This document shows, in pieces, positions 35,977 through 47,224 of a stretch of DNA of 64,000 nt (position 1 is the stretch's first letter; each line of letters begins with the position of its first letter). The position numbers and the translations under genes are program-made. The notes under the pieces were generated by a model. The model did no database searches. It worked only from the letters and a program-made list of their open reading frames with translations, and was not told the origin of the DNA. Source of the DNA: Zanthoxylum bungeanum (taxonomy: Eukaryota; Streptophyta; Magnoliopsida; Sapindales; Rutaceae); assembly GCA_019454045.1 (NCBI GenBank), contig SKCR01037675.1:1-64000 (forward strand), written 5' to 3'.

Positions 35977-36716
35977 GGCGAGGCCCACATCAGTATCAAT
36001 TTTGGGGATGAGTCTTAGGGTCGAGGCCCACATCAGCATCAGTTTGGGGATGAGTCCCAGGGTCGAGGCCCACATCAGCATCAGTTTGGGGATGAGTCTC
36101 AGGGTCGAGGCCCACATCAGTTTCATTTGGGGATGAGTCTCAGGGTCGAGGCCCACATCAGTTTCAGTTTTGGGGATGAGTCCAAAGGCCGAGGCCCACA
36201 TCAGTTTCAGTTTTGGGGATGAGTCCCATGGTCGAGGCCCGCATATCAGTATCAGTTTTGGGGATGACTCCCAGGGCCGAGGCCCACATCAGTATCAGTC
36301 CGGGGGCGAGGCCCACATCGGTATCAGTCTAGGGCGAGGCCCAAATCAGTATCAGTCTGGGGCGAGGCCTATATCGGTATCAGTCTGGGGCGAGGCCCAA
36401 ATCAGTATAAGTTTGGGGCGAGGCCCACATCAGTATCAGTCTGGGGCGAGGCCCACATCAGTATCAGTTTGGGGGAGAGGCCCGGAGGCCCACATCGGTA
36501 TCAGTCTGGGGCGAGGCCCACATCAGTATCAGTTTTGGGATGAGTCCCAGGGTTGAGGCCCACATCAGCATCGGTATCAGGTTTGGGGATGAGTCCCAAG
36601 GTCGAGGCCCACACATCATCAGCAGTTATTGGGATGCGTCCCAGGGTCGTGGACCCACTGTATCAGCAATTGTAGTTCCGGGATGCGTCCCAGGGTCGAG
36701 GCCCACACATCGTCAG
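35977..36716 (+). repeat. 42-bp/28-bp tandem array in the 3' UTR
   Basis: About 20 tandem units built on CGAGGCCCACATCAG. The outer units are about 42 bp and contain TTTGGGGATGAGTCCCAGGGT. The middle units (about 36300-36530) are shortened to 28 bp by loss of the GATGAGTCCCAGGGTC part. It lies between the pol scrap and the polypurine tract. The long frames on both strands are repeat artefacts. Confidence 0.9.
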
Positions 36717-37240
36717 AACGCCATAAATGGCACTCCGAAAGTGGAGCACGGTTCAGAAATGGACCACTATCACATCAGACGCTGAAAATGGCACTCTGAA
36801 AATGGAGCACGGTTCGGAAATGGACCACTATCACATCAGACGCCGAAAATGGTACTCCGAAAATGGAGCACAGTTCGGAAATGGACCAATGAAGGCCTAA
36901 CCCATCGGAATAGGAAACATATCCATGCATACATATCACATACATGCAATTTTTGTTTTGTATTCGCAGGTTTGTAGCGGCAAAGACCATCTCATCAAGT
37001 AACGGTTCAAAAATGAGCCACATTCTCGCACAGCACGGTTCGAAAATGGCTCTCCAAAAATAGAGCACACACGACAAATGCCAAAAATGGCGCTCCAAAA
37101 TGGCGCACACACGACAGATGCCGAAAATGGCGCTCCAAAAATTGAGCACACACAACAGATGCCGAAAATGGCACTCCAAAAATGGGGCACACACAAAAGA
37201 TCCCGAAAATGGCGCTCCAAAAATGGAGCACATTTCAAAA
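36717..37240 (+). repeat. second tandem array, AAAATGGCGCTCC units
   Basis: Three units of about 63 bp (36719-36893) contain GAAAATGG.ACTC.GAAAATGGAGCAC. After a non-repeated 110 bp come about five shorter units of 45 bp (37045-37240) with the same core. The intervening 36894-36975 repeats 35777-35885 (CTAACCCA.CGG.ATAGGAAAC up to a TTTTGTATTC.CAG end), so a whole block was duplicated. Confidence 0.85.
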
Positions 37241-37365
37241 ATGGACCAACAGATCAACTCAGTTCGAAGCAGTAGGCAAGTCAGGTGGCAGCTAGCGAGC
37301 CAGGTAAGTAAAAATACATTGTATAACTTTGATAGGATTGTCATTGTCACACACTGTACACGTCC

Positions 37366-37383
37366 CATCAAAGTGGGGGCGAC
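37366..37383 (+). other. Ogre-like polypurine tract
   Basis: AAAGTGGGGGCGAC lies directly before the 3' LTR start TGTAGGC. It is the likely primer for plus-strand synthesis and fixes the LTR boundary. Confidence 0.8.
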
Positions 37384-40288
37384 TGTAGGCACTGCATTTT
37401 GCATATAAGTCCTGATGATGAGTCTCGTACGGAGGCACTACTCTATAGGTTGCGAAAGTTGCGGGAAACGAATGTCGGAAGGGGAAATTCAGAATAAGTA
37501 TGTCATCAGATTCAATTTACATGTTCACTGCTTTCGTTCGTGCTGCGTTCGTGAACACGTTCAAACGTCAAGCAGATTGCGGGCGTTCGTGTAGCGTTTG
37601 AATAGGTGTTCGAACGGTGTCGGTACTTATGGTTTTGTTGCTAGCTTCACGCCCAAGCCCAATTAGCCCACCAAAACCCATCCAAAAATAATTAAAACAT
37701 GTCACAAATTAAAATAATATCCTTCCTAAATTAAATAAATCACATCCCAATCTAAATAATTCACATACCTAATCAAAACAAATCAAATATATGATCTTCC
37801 TAATTAAGCCAAATCATGTCCCCAATTAACTAGATATTTTCCTTGTGAAACATTAATTATAAATATTTCCCCCATAATTACTTGATCTCATTCCTATTTA
37901 AACAAGAGAAACCCTAGCCTTTGCCTATAAAAGAAACACAAATCAAACCTTAGAACCCGTAGCACATACATACAAATCACAAGAAAATTCTGTAAAGCAT
38001 TAGCACCTTTGCCTACCTAGTTCACACGCCCAAGACAAAAAAAAAGTAAGAAGAAAACAAATAACTTTCTCTCATACCCTACTCCACCATCACGGAAACA
38101 CTCACCAAATAACTCATCCATTGCCGCATAAACGAACCCACATACCAGCCATACCTCCACGCAAAACAGTCCCAAATAACCCCAAAACAGTGAACAAATC
38201 ACCCCAAAAATAGTCCCTTAATATAGCAAAACATTGACAAAAAAAACTGCACTTTAAAACCCTTAAATTACCGCAAAAAACAGCAGCAAAACAGAGGAAA
38301 CGACAGGTCAAAACAGTGAATGAGCGAACGAGAGCAGTGGACCGAAGGAGTTGCGAAGCATCAACCCTTCCGACGGCCGTGTAAAGCACTTTCGAGAGAC
38401 GACCTAAGAGGTTAGACCTGAGGGCACCCTTCTTATTTATTCTCTTCTTTTTTTCTTGTTGTTTATTAGAATTCCTTCGTATGAGAGTCGTTTGTTGATA
38501 TATGTTGTGGTCCTTGGATGAATGGAATATGTGTTCTCTCTTGTGGTATATCGAATGAAAACTCGGACGTAAATTCCGTAGCCGAATCCGAATGGACGGT
38601 ATTACGGTTTGCACTCGGGATACAATATCACGTATCACTTGAGAGATTCACACACTTTGTTTCATCCAACCTTGTATTCGAGCATGATTGGGTTGCTAGC
38701 ATGCTATTTATCTTTTAAGCATGATTTAGTCGTTAGTATGTTATTGCTTTATGCATGTTACTTATTTATGCATGATGATATAGTGCGCATGGGCTAACTA
38801 GGGTGGATTAAAGGTCTTCTATTCGAGGGAAATGCCTAAAGGCTACATTTTCCACGATGTTTTGTCGCGTCGGACGGAGTACATTTGATTAAATGTGAGA
38901 TATGTTTAATCGAGCATACGAGGTCCTATATTATTGTTGTCTTTATTTTATATACATGGTAACATAATGCGCATGAGCTAACTAGGGTGGATTAAAGGTC
39001 CTCTATTCGAGGGAAATACCTGAAGGCTACCTTTACCACGATGTTTTGCCGCGCCTTTTATTATGTCATTTACCCTTTGCATATCATTGATGTATTTACG
39101 CATGCATTGCATTCTAGTGCGCATGGGCTAACTAGGGTGGATTCAAGGTCCTCCATTCGAGGGAAAATGCCTAAAGGCTACATTTACCACGATGTTTTGC
39201 CGCGCCGGATGAGGTACACCTGATTGAATGAGAATGAGTTCAATCGGGCACACGGGGTCCTACATTGTGGATTTGCTTATCTATGTATGTGTTGTGTCAT
39301 CTATCATGCATCAGGTCTTGTCCCGTTCGAACGAGTTCTCGAATGCTATACAAACGTGAACCTTCTGTTTACCGTTCGAACGCGTTTACGAACGCTACTC
39401 GAATGCGCATGTGTTTTCTTTGTTTTATCATGCATCAGGTCTTGTCCCGTTCGAACGCGTTCTCGAACGCTATACGAACACGAACCTTCTGTTTACCGTT
39501 CGAACGCGTTTACGAACGCTACTCGAATGTTCATGCGTTTTGTTTTATCATACATCAGGTCTTGCCCCATTCGAACGCATTCTCGAACGCTATACGAACG
39601 CAAACCTTCTGTTTACCGTTCGAACGCGTTTTCAAACGCTACACGAACGCAAATACACTGAACTAATTCCTTTTCACTTCATGCATAATTGCTTCTTGGG
39701 TGATTTCTCTTGTATTATGTAATTAATCATACCATTCCATTATTGACACTTTTACTGTTATCATTTATTTGCATTCCCGCATTTATCCATTTGATGTGGT
39801 CGTGAGATGGTATTCAAGCATGATAAGGTCGTTATTATATTACTTGGTTCTTAAGCATGATTTAGCCGTTAGTACGTTATTCCTCTATGCATGATTTGGT
39901 TATCTTCTTTCGCAATAGGCGTTCAATTTACGTTTACGTTTAAGTTGTTATTTATTTTTCATGTTTGATGATTTAACATGTTCATGAGATTATTGTGTGA
40001 CATCGTATGTTTGCCGTTATGATGATTTATTTTATGCATGAACTTAAAAGTAGATTATCCTTGGAAATATATGTTGCTTAGGCTTGGCTAGATTATTGCA
40101 CAAATCAAATCATTACAAGTGGCATAAGTAAGGGATCATTCTGAACCCAACGGTTTGAGGTCTTCCCTTGCGAGGGGTGAGTGCGGCCTTAAATCATTTT
40201 CCCGGTTCACACCGGGTGGCGACTCCATGTTATTTCTCCGGTTTAGTTCCCCCGTGGGCTATTCCGTACTCCCAACCGGGCCGCGAGC
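37384..40288 (+). repeat. Ogre-like 3' LTR, truncated at its end
   Basis: It starts TGTAGGCACTG and matches the 5' LTR without the nested insertion. It includes the TATA box at 37926-37933 and the GTTCGAAC array at 39302-39655. The match ends at CCGCGAGC (40288), so the last part of U5 is missing. The following sequence is not LTR. Confidence 0.9.
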
Positions 40289-40320
40289 ATTTTACATTAA
40301 TTTTGGTAGAAGTTTAATTA

Positions 40321-40423
40321 TTTTGGACATGATTTAACCAGTCGAATCAGTGACCCATTGAACATTTTACATTATCGATTCGATCCCCGATCTGGTTCTG
40401 AAAACACTGATATTTGGCACTTA

Positions 40424-40461
<38 letters not shown>

Positions 40462-40885
40462 AGTTTAGGTTGACAGAATATTCATTTTCCCCCTAAAATG
40501 TGTTAGTACAAGTAACATTCAAACCGGGTGAATGTACCCATGTTTCGGAAAAAAAAGGAAACAGGACATAGTTCAAATGAATTGCAAATTACTGGATTAT
40601 TTGAATTTCACCCAAAAAAAAAAAAAAAAAAAAAAAAACTCATGGACTACAATATCTATTACTCAAAAAGATAATCTAACTTTTGGCGGTGCCCTTAAGA
40701 AACCCAATGAAGGCTTAGCTACATCAGAAGTAAATGGTGTAGGGTACCTAAATGCTAGCAAGTGATTTACGTAGTAGTTGAAACAGGAGCAGTTGTGACG
40801 CAGAGAAATTAAAATTACGCAGAAGCTGTAGACCCAATATCAATGGAAAACTGGCCAAAAAAAAGTTGAAAGACCGTTCAATCTA
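40321..40885. repeat. duplicated host segment, copy 1 (empty site of copia B)
   Basis: The segment matches 43477-43705 joined to 49129-49434, with few substitutions apart from poly-A lengths (a run of about 38 A at 40424 against 10 A in copy 2). It contains the uninterrupted GGACATAGTTCAAATG (CATAG at 40567-40571), the pre-insertion site of copia B. Its right part (40660-40860) also resembles the region upstream of the KCS gene (53985-54290). Confidence 0.88.
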
Positions 40886-42306
40886 ATTTTAATTCGTTCG
40901 CCCAAAATTATTACGGAAGTCGCTTACGAATTAATTTCAAAATAATTCGTTCGCTTGAATTAAAATTCAATTTTAATTCCGCATTGAAATCCAATTTCAA
41001 TTAATATATCTAATATATTATTTTAGCCCAAATAAATAAATTAAATAGAAAAATCCAATTTAACTATTCAATTTATTTTACCGATTAATTCCAAATTAAT
41101 CATGTTCTCTCTTCTTCATGAATTAATCCCATATTAATTCTTGACGCAATTAATCTCATATTAATTTTCTCTCTGTTAATTAATCCCAGATTAATTCTTG
41201 CCGTAATTAATCCCAGATTAATTTTTTCTCTCATAATTAATCCCAGATTAATTTTCTGTTGGAGTCAAATCTCATCGGTGAATCTTTGAGAAGCGACCCA
41301 AGAGATCCCTGCATATGTTGGAAGTAAATACGGTCATCGGACTATCCGAATACGTGCATACCTTGTACCACGTTCTTACCGATTTACAAGACATGTTGGC
41401 TTCTAGCAAAGTACCGTGCCTACCCAATTCTCCAGAAATATTCAACGAAGAATATGTAATCTTTATCAAGCGTATTATACAATGTATTACGTATTACGAT
41501 CCAGTATCGGATGTCAAATGCTAGGCCTGGGTCTGGAATTGTGTCTGCCCCGTACGAAGCATATATCAGATCACTAGCAACTAGTCTCTTTAATCAGATA
41601 ATCATGACTTTGTCATACTATCCCGATAGTTGTAGCATATAAGAGTGCCAGTTCTGTATCCTGCGTGATCATCATCTCCATATGACTGAAGTGACACTTC
41701 CATCTTGAAATCACACCCAATACACTACGATTTTCAGTAAACCCAGAAGAGGCGTACACAGAATCTGTTAAAGCCCCGGACAACCAAAACCAAAGAGTAC
41801 TGATCGTCGCAAGTATTAGCGATGCAAGTCTCAGGTTAAGACCAAATACACCTACCTTGATTCGGATTCCCATAGACACATAGTCATACTACCAATGAGA
41901 TTCTGATGGGTCTATCCAGAGCGAAGCTATTCCCGTACCATCGGTAAACAGAACTTTATATCACACTTGCATAAGTATCAAATACTTAAATATATGAGAA
42001 CTATGTCGTTAAGCTTCCATAACGCGCACAAGTGCAATACTAGCCTATTCTGTATTATCGATTATCGATGTCCAGTCTCGATAATACTACGACTAGGGAT
42101 ATTTAATGATCAAATCTTTCGTGGATTAATACTGTCTCATATCTTATTAATCCGGAACTGGTCATATGGACTTTTATCATTTATATATCTAAGTAATCCA
42201 AATACAAAATGATAAAAGAGCAATTTCCTTTGTCACATAGTTAATTTGTACAAAGAACACCATGTCTTTTACAATTAGTGATGTTATGGGTCATAATTGT
42301 CCAACA
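40886..42306 (-). repeat. truncated LTR of the copia A family
   Basis: It matches 5680-7041 in the same orientation and ends CCAACA at 42306, the LTR's outer end. About 0.5 kb of the inner end is missing. The left junction is with duplicated host sequence and the right junction is with copia T integrase. No internal part of the element is attached. Confidence 0.85.
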
Positions 42307-43065
42307 GAAGCATGAACAGTATGGCTAAGCTGCCAAAGCCATTATGGGGAGAAGTTGTTCGTACTGTCTGCTACCTGATCAACAAATCACCATATGTACC
42401 GTTGAATTTTAAGATTTTGAAGAAAGTGTGGTCTGGTAAGAATCTCTCATACTCTCACCTTAGAGTATTCGATTGTTTAGCCGTTACACATGTATCCAAT
42501 GAGCTCAGGTAAAAATTTGATGCAAGGACTGTTCCATGTATATTCCTAGGCTATGGAGATAAAGAATTTGGACACCTAATATCAGATCCGAAGGAAAAAT
42601 ATGGTCATCAGAAGCCATAATGTAGAGTTTCTTGAAGACCAAATAATTGAAGACATTGAAAAGCCAAATATGTCTTCCAATTTCAGTGCCGACAGAAATC
42701 CAAACTATGCACTAGCATAATTGGCCATAGATAGGGTACATGATATTTTAGAAGAAGAACTTGAGGAGGAAGATAATGATGTTTAGCATGGGGAGATCAT
42801 CCCGCTCCATCAGAAGCTACAGAGTAGAGTGTTGAGAAGGGGGAGCCGCAACCCGCTCCACTAGAAGCTACAGGATCATCCACAGATTTTGATGATGACA
42901 GATCTCCTGAAACCAGTGGACCTCAGACAAGTAGATCTGAGCGTGGCAAGATTCCATCAACCAGATATTCGGGATCCGAAAACATTATACTTACTGATGA
43001 AGGGGAGCCAGTATGTTTCCCACAAGGCAAAAAGGCATTGAGAAACAAATGGGTGAAGAAAAATG
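42307..43065 (+). pseudogene. copia T integrase C-terminus and start of RT
   Basis: The plus-strand frame gives AKLPKPLWGEVVRTVCYLIN and YSHLRVFDCLAVTHV, the integrase C-terminal part of Tnt1-like copia elements. A degraded linker follows, then KKALRNKWVKK, the start of the RT region. The rest of RT and RNase H is absent, and 43070-43230 is non-coding. This is probably the far end of the element whose start is at 24941-26784. Confidence 0.78.
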
Positions 43066-43231
43066 ACAGCATAAGAGTATTGTGCAGAGACACGGTGAAG
43101 TGTGTTGTGCAGAGACACAACCAACATGTCAACAAAGGTAATTACACGGGACAAGCTAGAGTTATGCAGAGACATAACCGAAATAGCTAAAAGATGAAAA
43201 TCATTTCGGATTCAGTTGGAGTAAGAGAATT

Positions 43232-43476
43232 GATATGAATCCAACATGCATAATTAATATTTGGTACAACCACCATTAGTGAATTAATGATTTTGGTGTA
43301 ATCATCCCTAACCACTCAATTAGTGGGTAATTATGGCAACCACTCCACTAATTGTGTTGAGATATAAGGCAAGTCATTGCCTATAAATTGAGTCCTCATT
43401 TGAGAGTTCAAGCATCTCCAACAAGAAGCTCCAAGTAAGAGAGTTTGGAGAGTGACCCACAAGTCGATTTTGCCTT
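43232..43476 (+). repeat. copia T 3' LTR fragment
   Basis: It matches the 5' LTR (GATTTTGGTGTAATC, CCACTCCACTAATTGTGTTGA, AACAAGAAGCTCCAA) up to about 43455 and then stops short of the LTR end. It shows the uninterrupted sequence into which the DUF659-type hAT inserted in the other LTR. The left boundary is uncertain. Confidence 0.75.
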
Positions 43477-43705
43477 TTTTGGACATGATTTAACCAGTCG
43501 AATCAGTGACTCATTGAACATTTTACATTATCGATTCGATCCCCGATCCGGTTCTGAAAACACTGATATTTGGCACTTACAAAAAAAAAAGGGTTAGTTT
43601 AGGTTGACAGAACATTCATTTTCCCCCTAAAATGTGTTAGTACAAGTAACATTCAAACCGGGTGAATGTACCCAAGTTTCGGAAAAAAAATGAAACAGGA
43701 CATAG
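43477..43705. repeat. duplicated host segment, copy 2 left half
   Basis: It matches 40321-40571 and ends in CATAG (43701-43705), the left target-site duplication of copia B. The right half resumes at 49124. Confidence 0.88.
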
Positions 43706-44034
43706 TGTTGTGAATAAAACACACACAATAGAGGAGATGTGAGAGAAAATTCTTCTTTTATATCACACAAACAAAAGAATTACAAAGCTTACAAACCCAA
43801 GCTTTACAAAAAACTCTCAACTCTCTTTACTCTCTATTATACAAATTCTGGGATGATGAAGAATGGTCTGGGAGCTCCATTTTATAGTGCCCAAGACGCG
43901 TGAACAGTGTCACACGTCTTGGACACGCTTTGCCAACTTTGCATGGTTGGCAAAGGTTGCTTTCTACTTTTGGTGTTGGCTGCATGCATGACTTTTGCTC
44001 ATGCTTTCGGCGCTGCAAGCTGGATTACACAACA
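43706..44034 (-). repeat. copia B 3' LTR
   Basis: A 329-bp LTR, followed inward by the polypurine tract (CCGAGGGGGAGATT in sense, 44035-44048). Compared with the 5' LTR it differs at two bases near 43947-43957 and has two extra single bases. Confidence 0.95.
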
Positions 44035-44189
44035 AATCTCCCCCTCGGTGAAGATTTCCCCAAAAATCTGAGCCGACCATCAATCATCCAAACCGGATCC
44101 TCAAAAGGATCCTCCCCTGGCTGCATCTGTATGACTGCCTACGTACCATGAGTTGGGATCAAGCCAATCGTAGTTCTCTGAATCTCCCC

Positions 44190-47100
44190 ACTCTGACTAT
44201 GTGGAGAGTTTTGTCATCCCGGCTGTGGCACGACAGATTTCAAGCTTCTCATTCGGTAAAACCTTCGTGAACATATCGGCACCGTTGTCGTCGGTGTGAA
44301 TTTTCCTGAGTTCTAACAGCCTTGAGCTCAGGACGTCCCGTATCCAGTGATACCTCACATCGATATGTTTTGACCTCGAATGGAAGGTGGAATTTTTACC
44401 GAGATAGATAGCACTCTGGCTATCGCAGTACAAAATGTACTTCTCCTGCTTGAAACCCAATTCCTGGACGAATGTCTTCATCCACATCAATTCCTTGCAA
44501 GCTTCTGTAACTGCAATGAATTCTGCCTCTGTTGTAGAAAGTGCAACACATATCTGCAACCTAGACTGCCATGCCACAGCTCCTCCTGAGAGAGTAATCA
44601 GATACCCCAAGTAGACTTTCGGGTATCCACATCTCCTGCCATATCTGAATCGGTGTAGCCTATCAACACTGGTTTGTCGCTGCTTCCAAAACATAACCTC
44701 ATCTTGGAAGTGCCTCGAAGATACCGCATGATCCATTTGACCAATCCAACTGCGTGTGCTAAGTCTGGCCTCGTGCACACCATGGCATATATTAGACTTC
44801 CCACTGCTGAGGTGTATGGAACCTGTTTCATTTCCTCCTTCTCTGACTCAGTAGAGGGACTCTGTCTCGTACTCAATCTAAAATGGGTAGCAAGAGGAGT
44901 GCTAACCGCTTTAGCCTTGTCCATCTGGAATCTCTGAAGTACTTTCTCGATGTACCTCTCCTGTGACAAGTATAACCTCCTGGCTTTCCGATCACGACCG
45001 ATCCTGATGCCAAGAATCTGTTTAGCTGGCCCCAAGTCTTTCATCTCAAAAGACTTACTCAGTTGCTGCTTCAAGTTATCAATCCTCGATTGATTCCTGC
45101 CAACTATCAACATATCATCTACATATAACAGTAAGATGATAAAATCATCGTCAGAAAACATCTGAACGAAAACACAATGGTCTGAAGTAGTCTTCTTGTA
45201 TCCCTGCTCCCCCATACTGACTCAAACTTCATGTACCACTGTCTCGGTGCCTGTTTCAAACCGTAGAGGCTTTTTCTGAGTCTGCACACAAAGTCCTCTT
45301 TCCCGCTGACTCTGAAGCCTTCTGGTTGCTCCATATAAATTTCTTCTTCCAGATCCCCGTGAAGAAATGCGGTCTTGACATCCATCTGCTCAACTTCCAG
45401 GTCGAGGCTTGCTGCTAAGCTGAGTACTACTCTGATGGATGACATCTTCACTACTAGAGAGAAGATTTCATCGAAGTCAATGCCTTTCCTCTGATTGAAT
45501 CCCTTGACAACTAGTCTGGCTTTGTACCGGGGTTGTGAAGTATGCTCCTGTTGCTTCACCCTGTACACCCATTTATTCTTCAAAGCCCGTTTGCCTCTTG
45601 GCAATTTCACCAACTCAAAAGTGTGATTGTCATGCAAAGATTTCATCTCATCTTGCATGGCTTCCTCCCACTTTTCCCTGTCATCTGTTTCCACAGCCTC
45701 CTGGTAGCTCTCGGGTTCTCCCCCGTCAGTAAGCAGCACATACTCATATGCAGAGTATTTGGTTGAAGGTCGCCTCTCTCTGTCAGACCTTCTCTGTGGA
45801 ACTGTTGGTGGAACTTCTGGTACTGGTGGTTGATCATGATCATCATCTCTGGGAGCTTCATCACATGTACCCTCCTGTCTGGGAACCTCATTTTCAACTT
45901 GTACTGGCACCGGTGTGTGAGGTTCTGGATTCACATTTCTGTATTGCTGGGGCATTGTCTTCAATTCCTTTCGGATATCTTCTATGGTCTGGTCTTCAAC
46001 GAAGACAACATCTCGGCTCCTGACGATCTTTTTCTCCACTGGATCATACAGTTTGTAGCCGAAATCATCCTGACCATAGCCAATAAAGACACACTGTCGC
46101 GTCTTCGCATCAAGCTTGGATCTCTCGTCCTTTGGGATGTGTACAAAGCTTTGCACCCAAAGACATGCAAGTGTTCATAAGACACTTCTTTACCTGTCCA
46201 AGCTTGGTTAGGAACATTACCTTTCAGTGCGACCGCTGGGGACATGTTCAAAACATGTACTGCTGTGATGAGTGCCTCCCCCCAAATGTCTCTCGGCAGC
46301 TTGGCTTGTGACAGCAAGCTTCTGATCCTCTCGCACAAGGTTCTGTTCATCCTCTCAGCTAGGCCATTCAGCTGAGGTGTCTTCGGAGGTGTCGTTTGAT
46401 GTCTGATTCCTTGCATCTTGCAGTATTGATCAAACGGACCTCTGTATTCTCCACCGTTATCTGTTCTGATGCACTTCAGTTTCTTGCCGGTTTCTCTCTC
46501 CACCAAGCATGAAACTCCTTGAACACTCCCAGCACTTGATCTTTTCTCTTCAAGGTGTATGCCCAGATCTTCCTTGAATGATCATCAATAAATGTCACAA
46601 AATACAGTGACCCTCCGAGTGTTCGTATCTGCATCGGACCGCATACATCTGAATGTATGAGATCTAGTACCTCCGGTTTCCGTTGAGGCAGGGAGCTCTG
46701 GAGGATACTCTGTTCTGCTTTCCAACCATGCAGTGTTCACACTTCCGTAAGTGTGAGTTCTTCAATTCCGGAAGAACATTCCGCCTGCGTAGTATCTCCA
46801 TCCCTGTTTGGCTCATGTGACCGAGCTTTTTTGTGCATAGCTCGGCTGCCTCATTACTGTTGACTGTATTTATGCTACTATTTGAAATCTTAGCATGCAT
46901 CAAATACAGAGTTGAATTTTTCTTACCTCGTGCCACGACCATTGATCCTTTAGTGAGCTTCCAGCATCCGTCACTAAAGGTGCTGCAGAAACCTTCATCA
47001 TCCAGCTTGCCTGTTGAGATCAGGTTTAACCGGATGTCTGGGATGTGCTTGACTCCCTTCAACACTAGCCTTGTCCCGTTCTCTGTTTCAAGGCAGATGT

Positions 47101-47215
47101 CTCCAATACCGACGGCTTTGGACTGTCCGTCATTCCCCATCCTTACAGCACCGTAGTCACCTGGTGTGTAAGATGAAAAGAAGTCTCTGCGAGATGTGGC
47201 GTGTATGGAGGCGCC
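44190..47215 (-). pseudogene. copia B pol: protease, integrase, RT, RNase H
   Basis: Order from the right. Protease at 47100-47215 (DSGASIHATS) is preceded by two consecutive TGA codons where the frame leaves gag. Pre-integrase at 46664-47140 includes CEHCMVGKQ. The integrase core is at 45982-46650 (TDNGGEYRGPF, NGLAERMNRTLCERIRSLL). The RT start is at 45119-46156 (KTAFLHGDLEEEIYMEQPEG, KSLYGLKQAPRQW), with the YVDD catalytic motif at 45110-45122. RNase H is at 44197-44600 (STTEAEFIAVTEACKELMW). Frame changes occur near 46690, 46500, 46150, 45200 and 44620, each explained by one base. All domains are otherwise complete. Confidence 0.92.
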
Positions 47216-47224
47216 ACTATCTCA

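Larger units (their letters stand above)
26785..40288 (+). mobile_element. Ogre/Tat-like Ty3-gypsy retrotransposon, pol-deleted
   Basis: A plus-strand element with LTRs of about 3 kb. The PBS (32899-32916) is complementary to tRNA-Arg, as in Ogre/Tat elements. Gag is at 34032-35360, a short scrap of pol at about 35570-35735, long 3' tandem arrays at 35977-37240 and a polypurine tract at 37366-37383. Protease, RT, RNase H and almost all of integrase are gone, so it would depend on helper proteins. The 3' LTR is cut short at 40288. No target duplication can be verified, because the left flank is copia T and the right flank is host-derived sequence. Confidence 0.85.

Noticed and set aside
36170..36785. 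Long plus-strand open frames rich in GRGPHQYQS repeats
   Set aside because: They follow the 42/28-bp DNA repeat, occur in several frames and on both strands, and lie in the 3' UTR of a retrotransposon. No start context or family similarity.
35977..37240. Possible CRISPR-like repeat-spacer arrays
   Set aside because: Units are contiguous variants without unique spacers, in a plant retroelement.
40424..40460. Run of about 38 A as a retroposon tail
   Set aside because: The duplicate copy at 43580 has a run of only 10 A at the same place, so this is a homopolymer expansion in host sequence, with no 3' end of a retroposon next to it.
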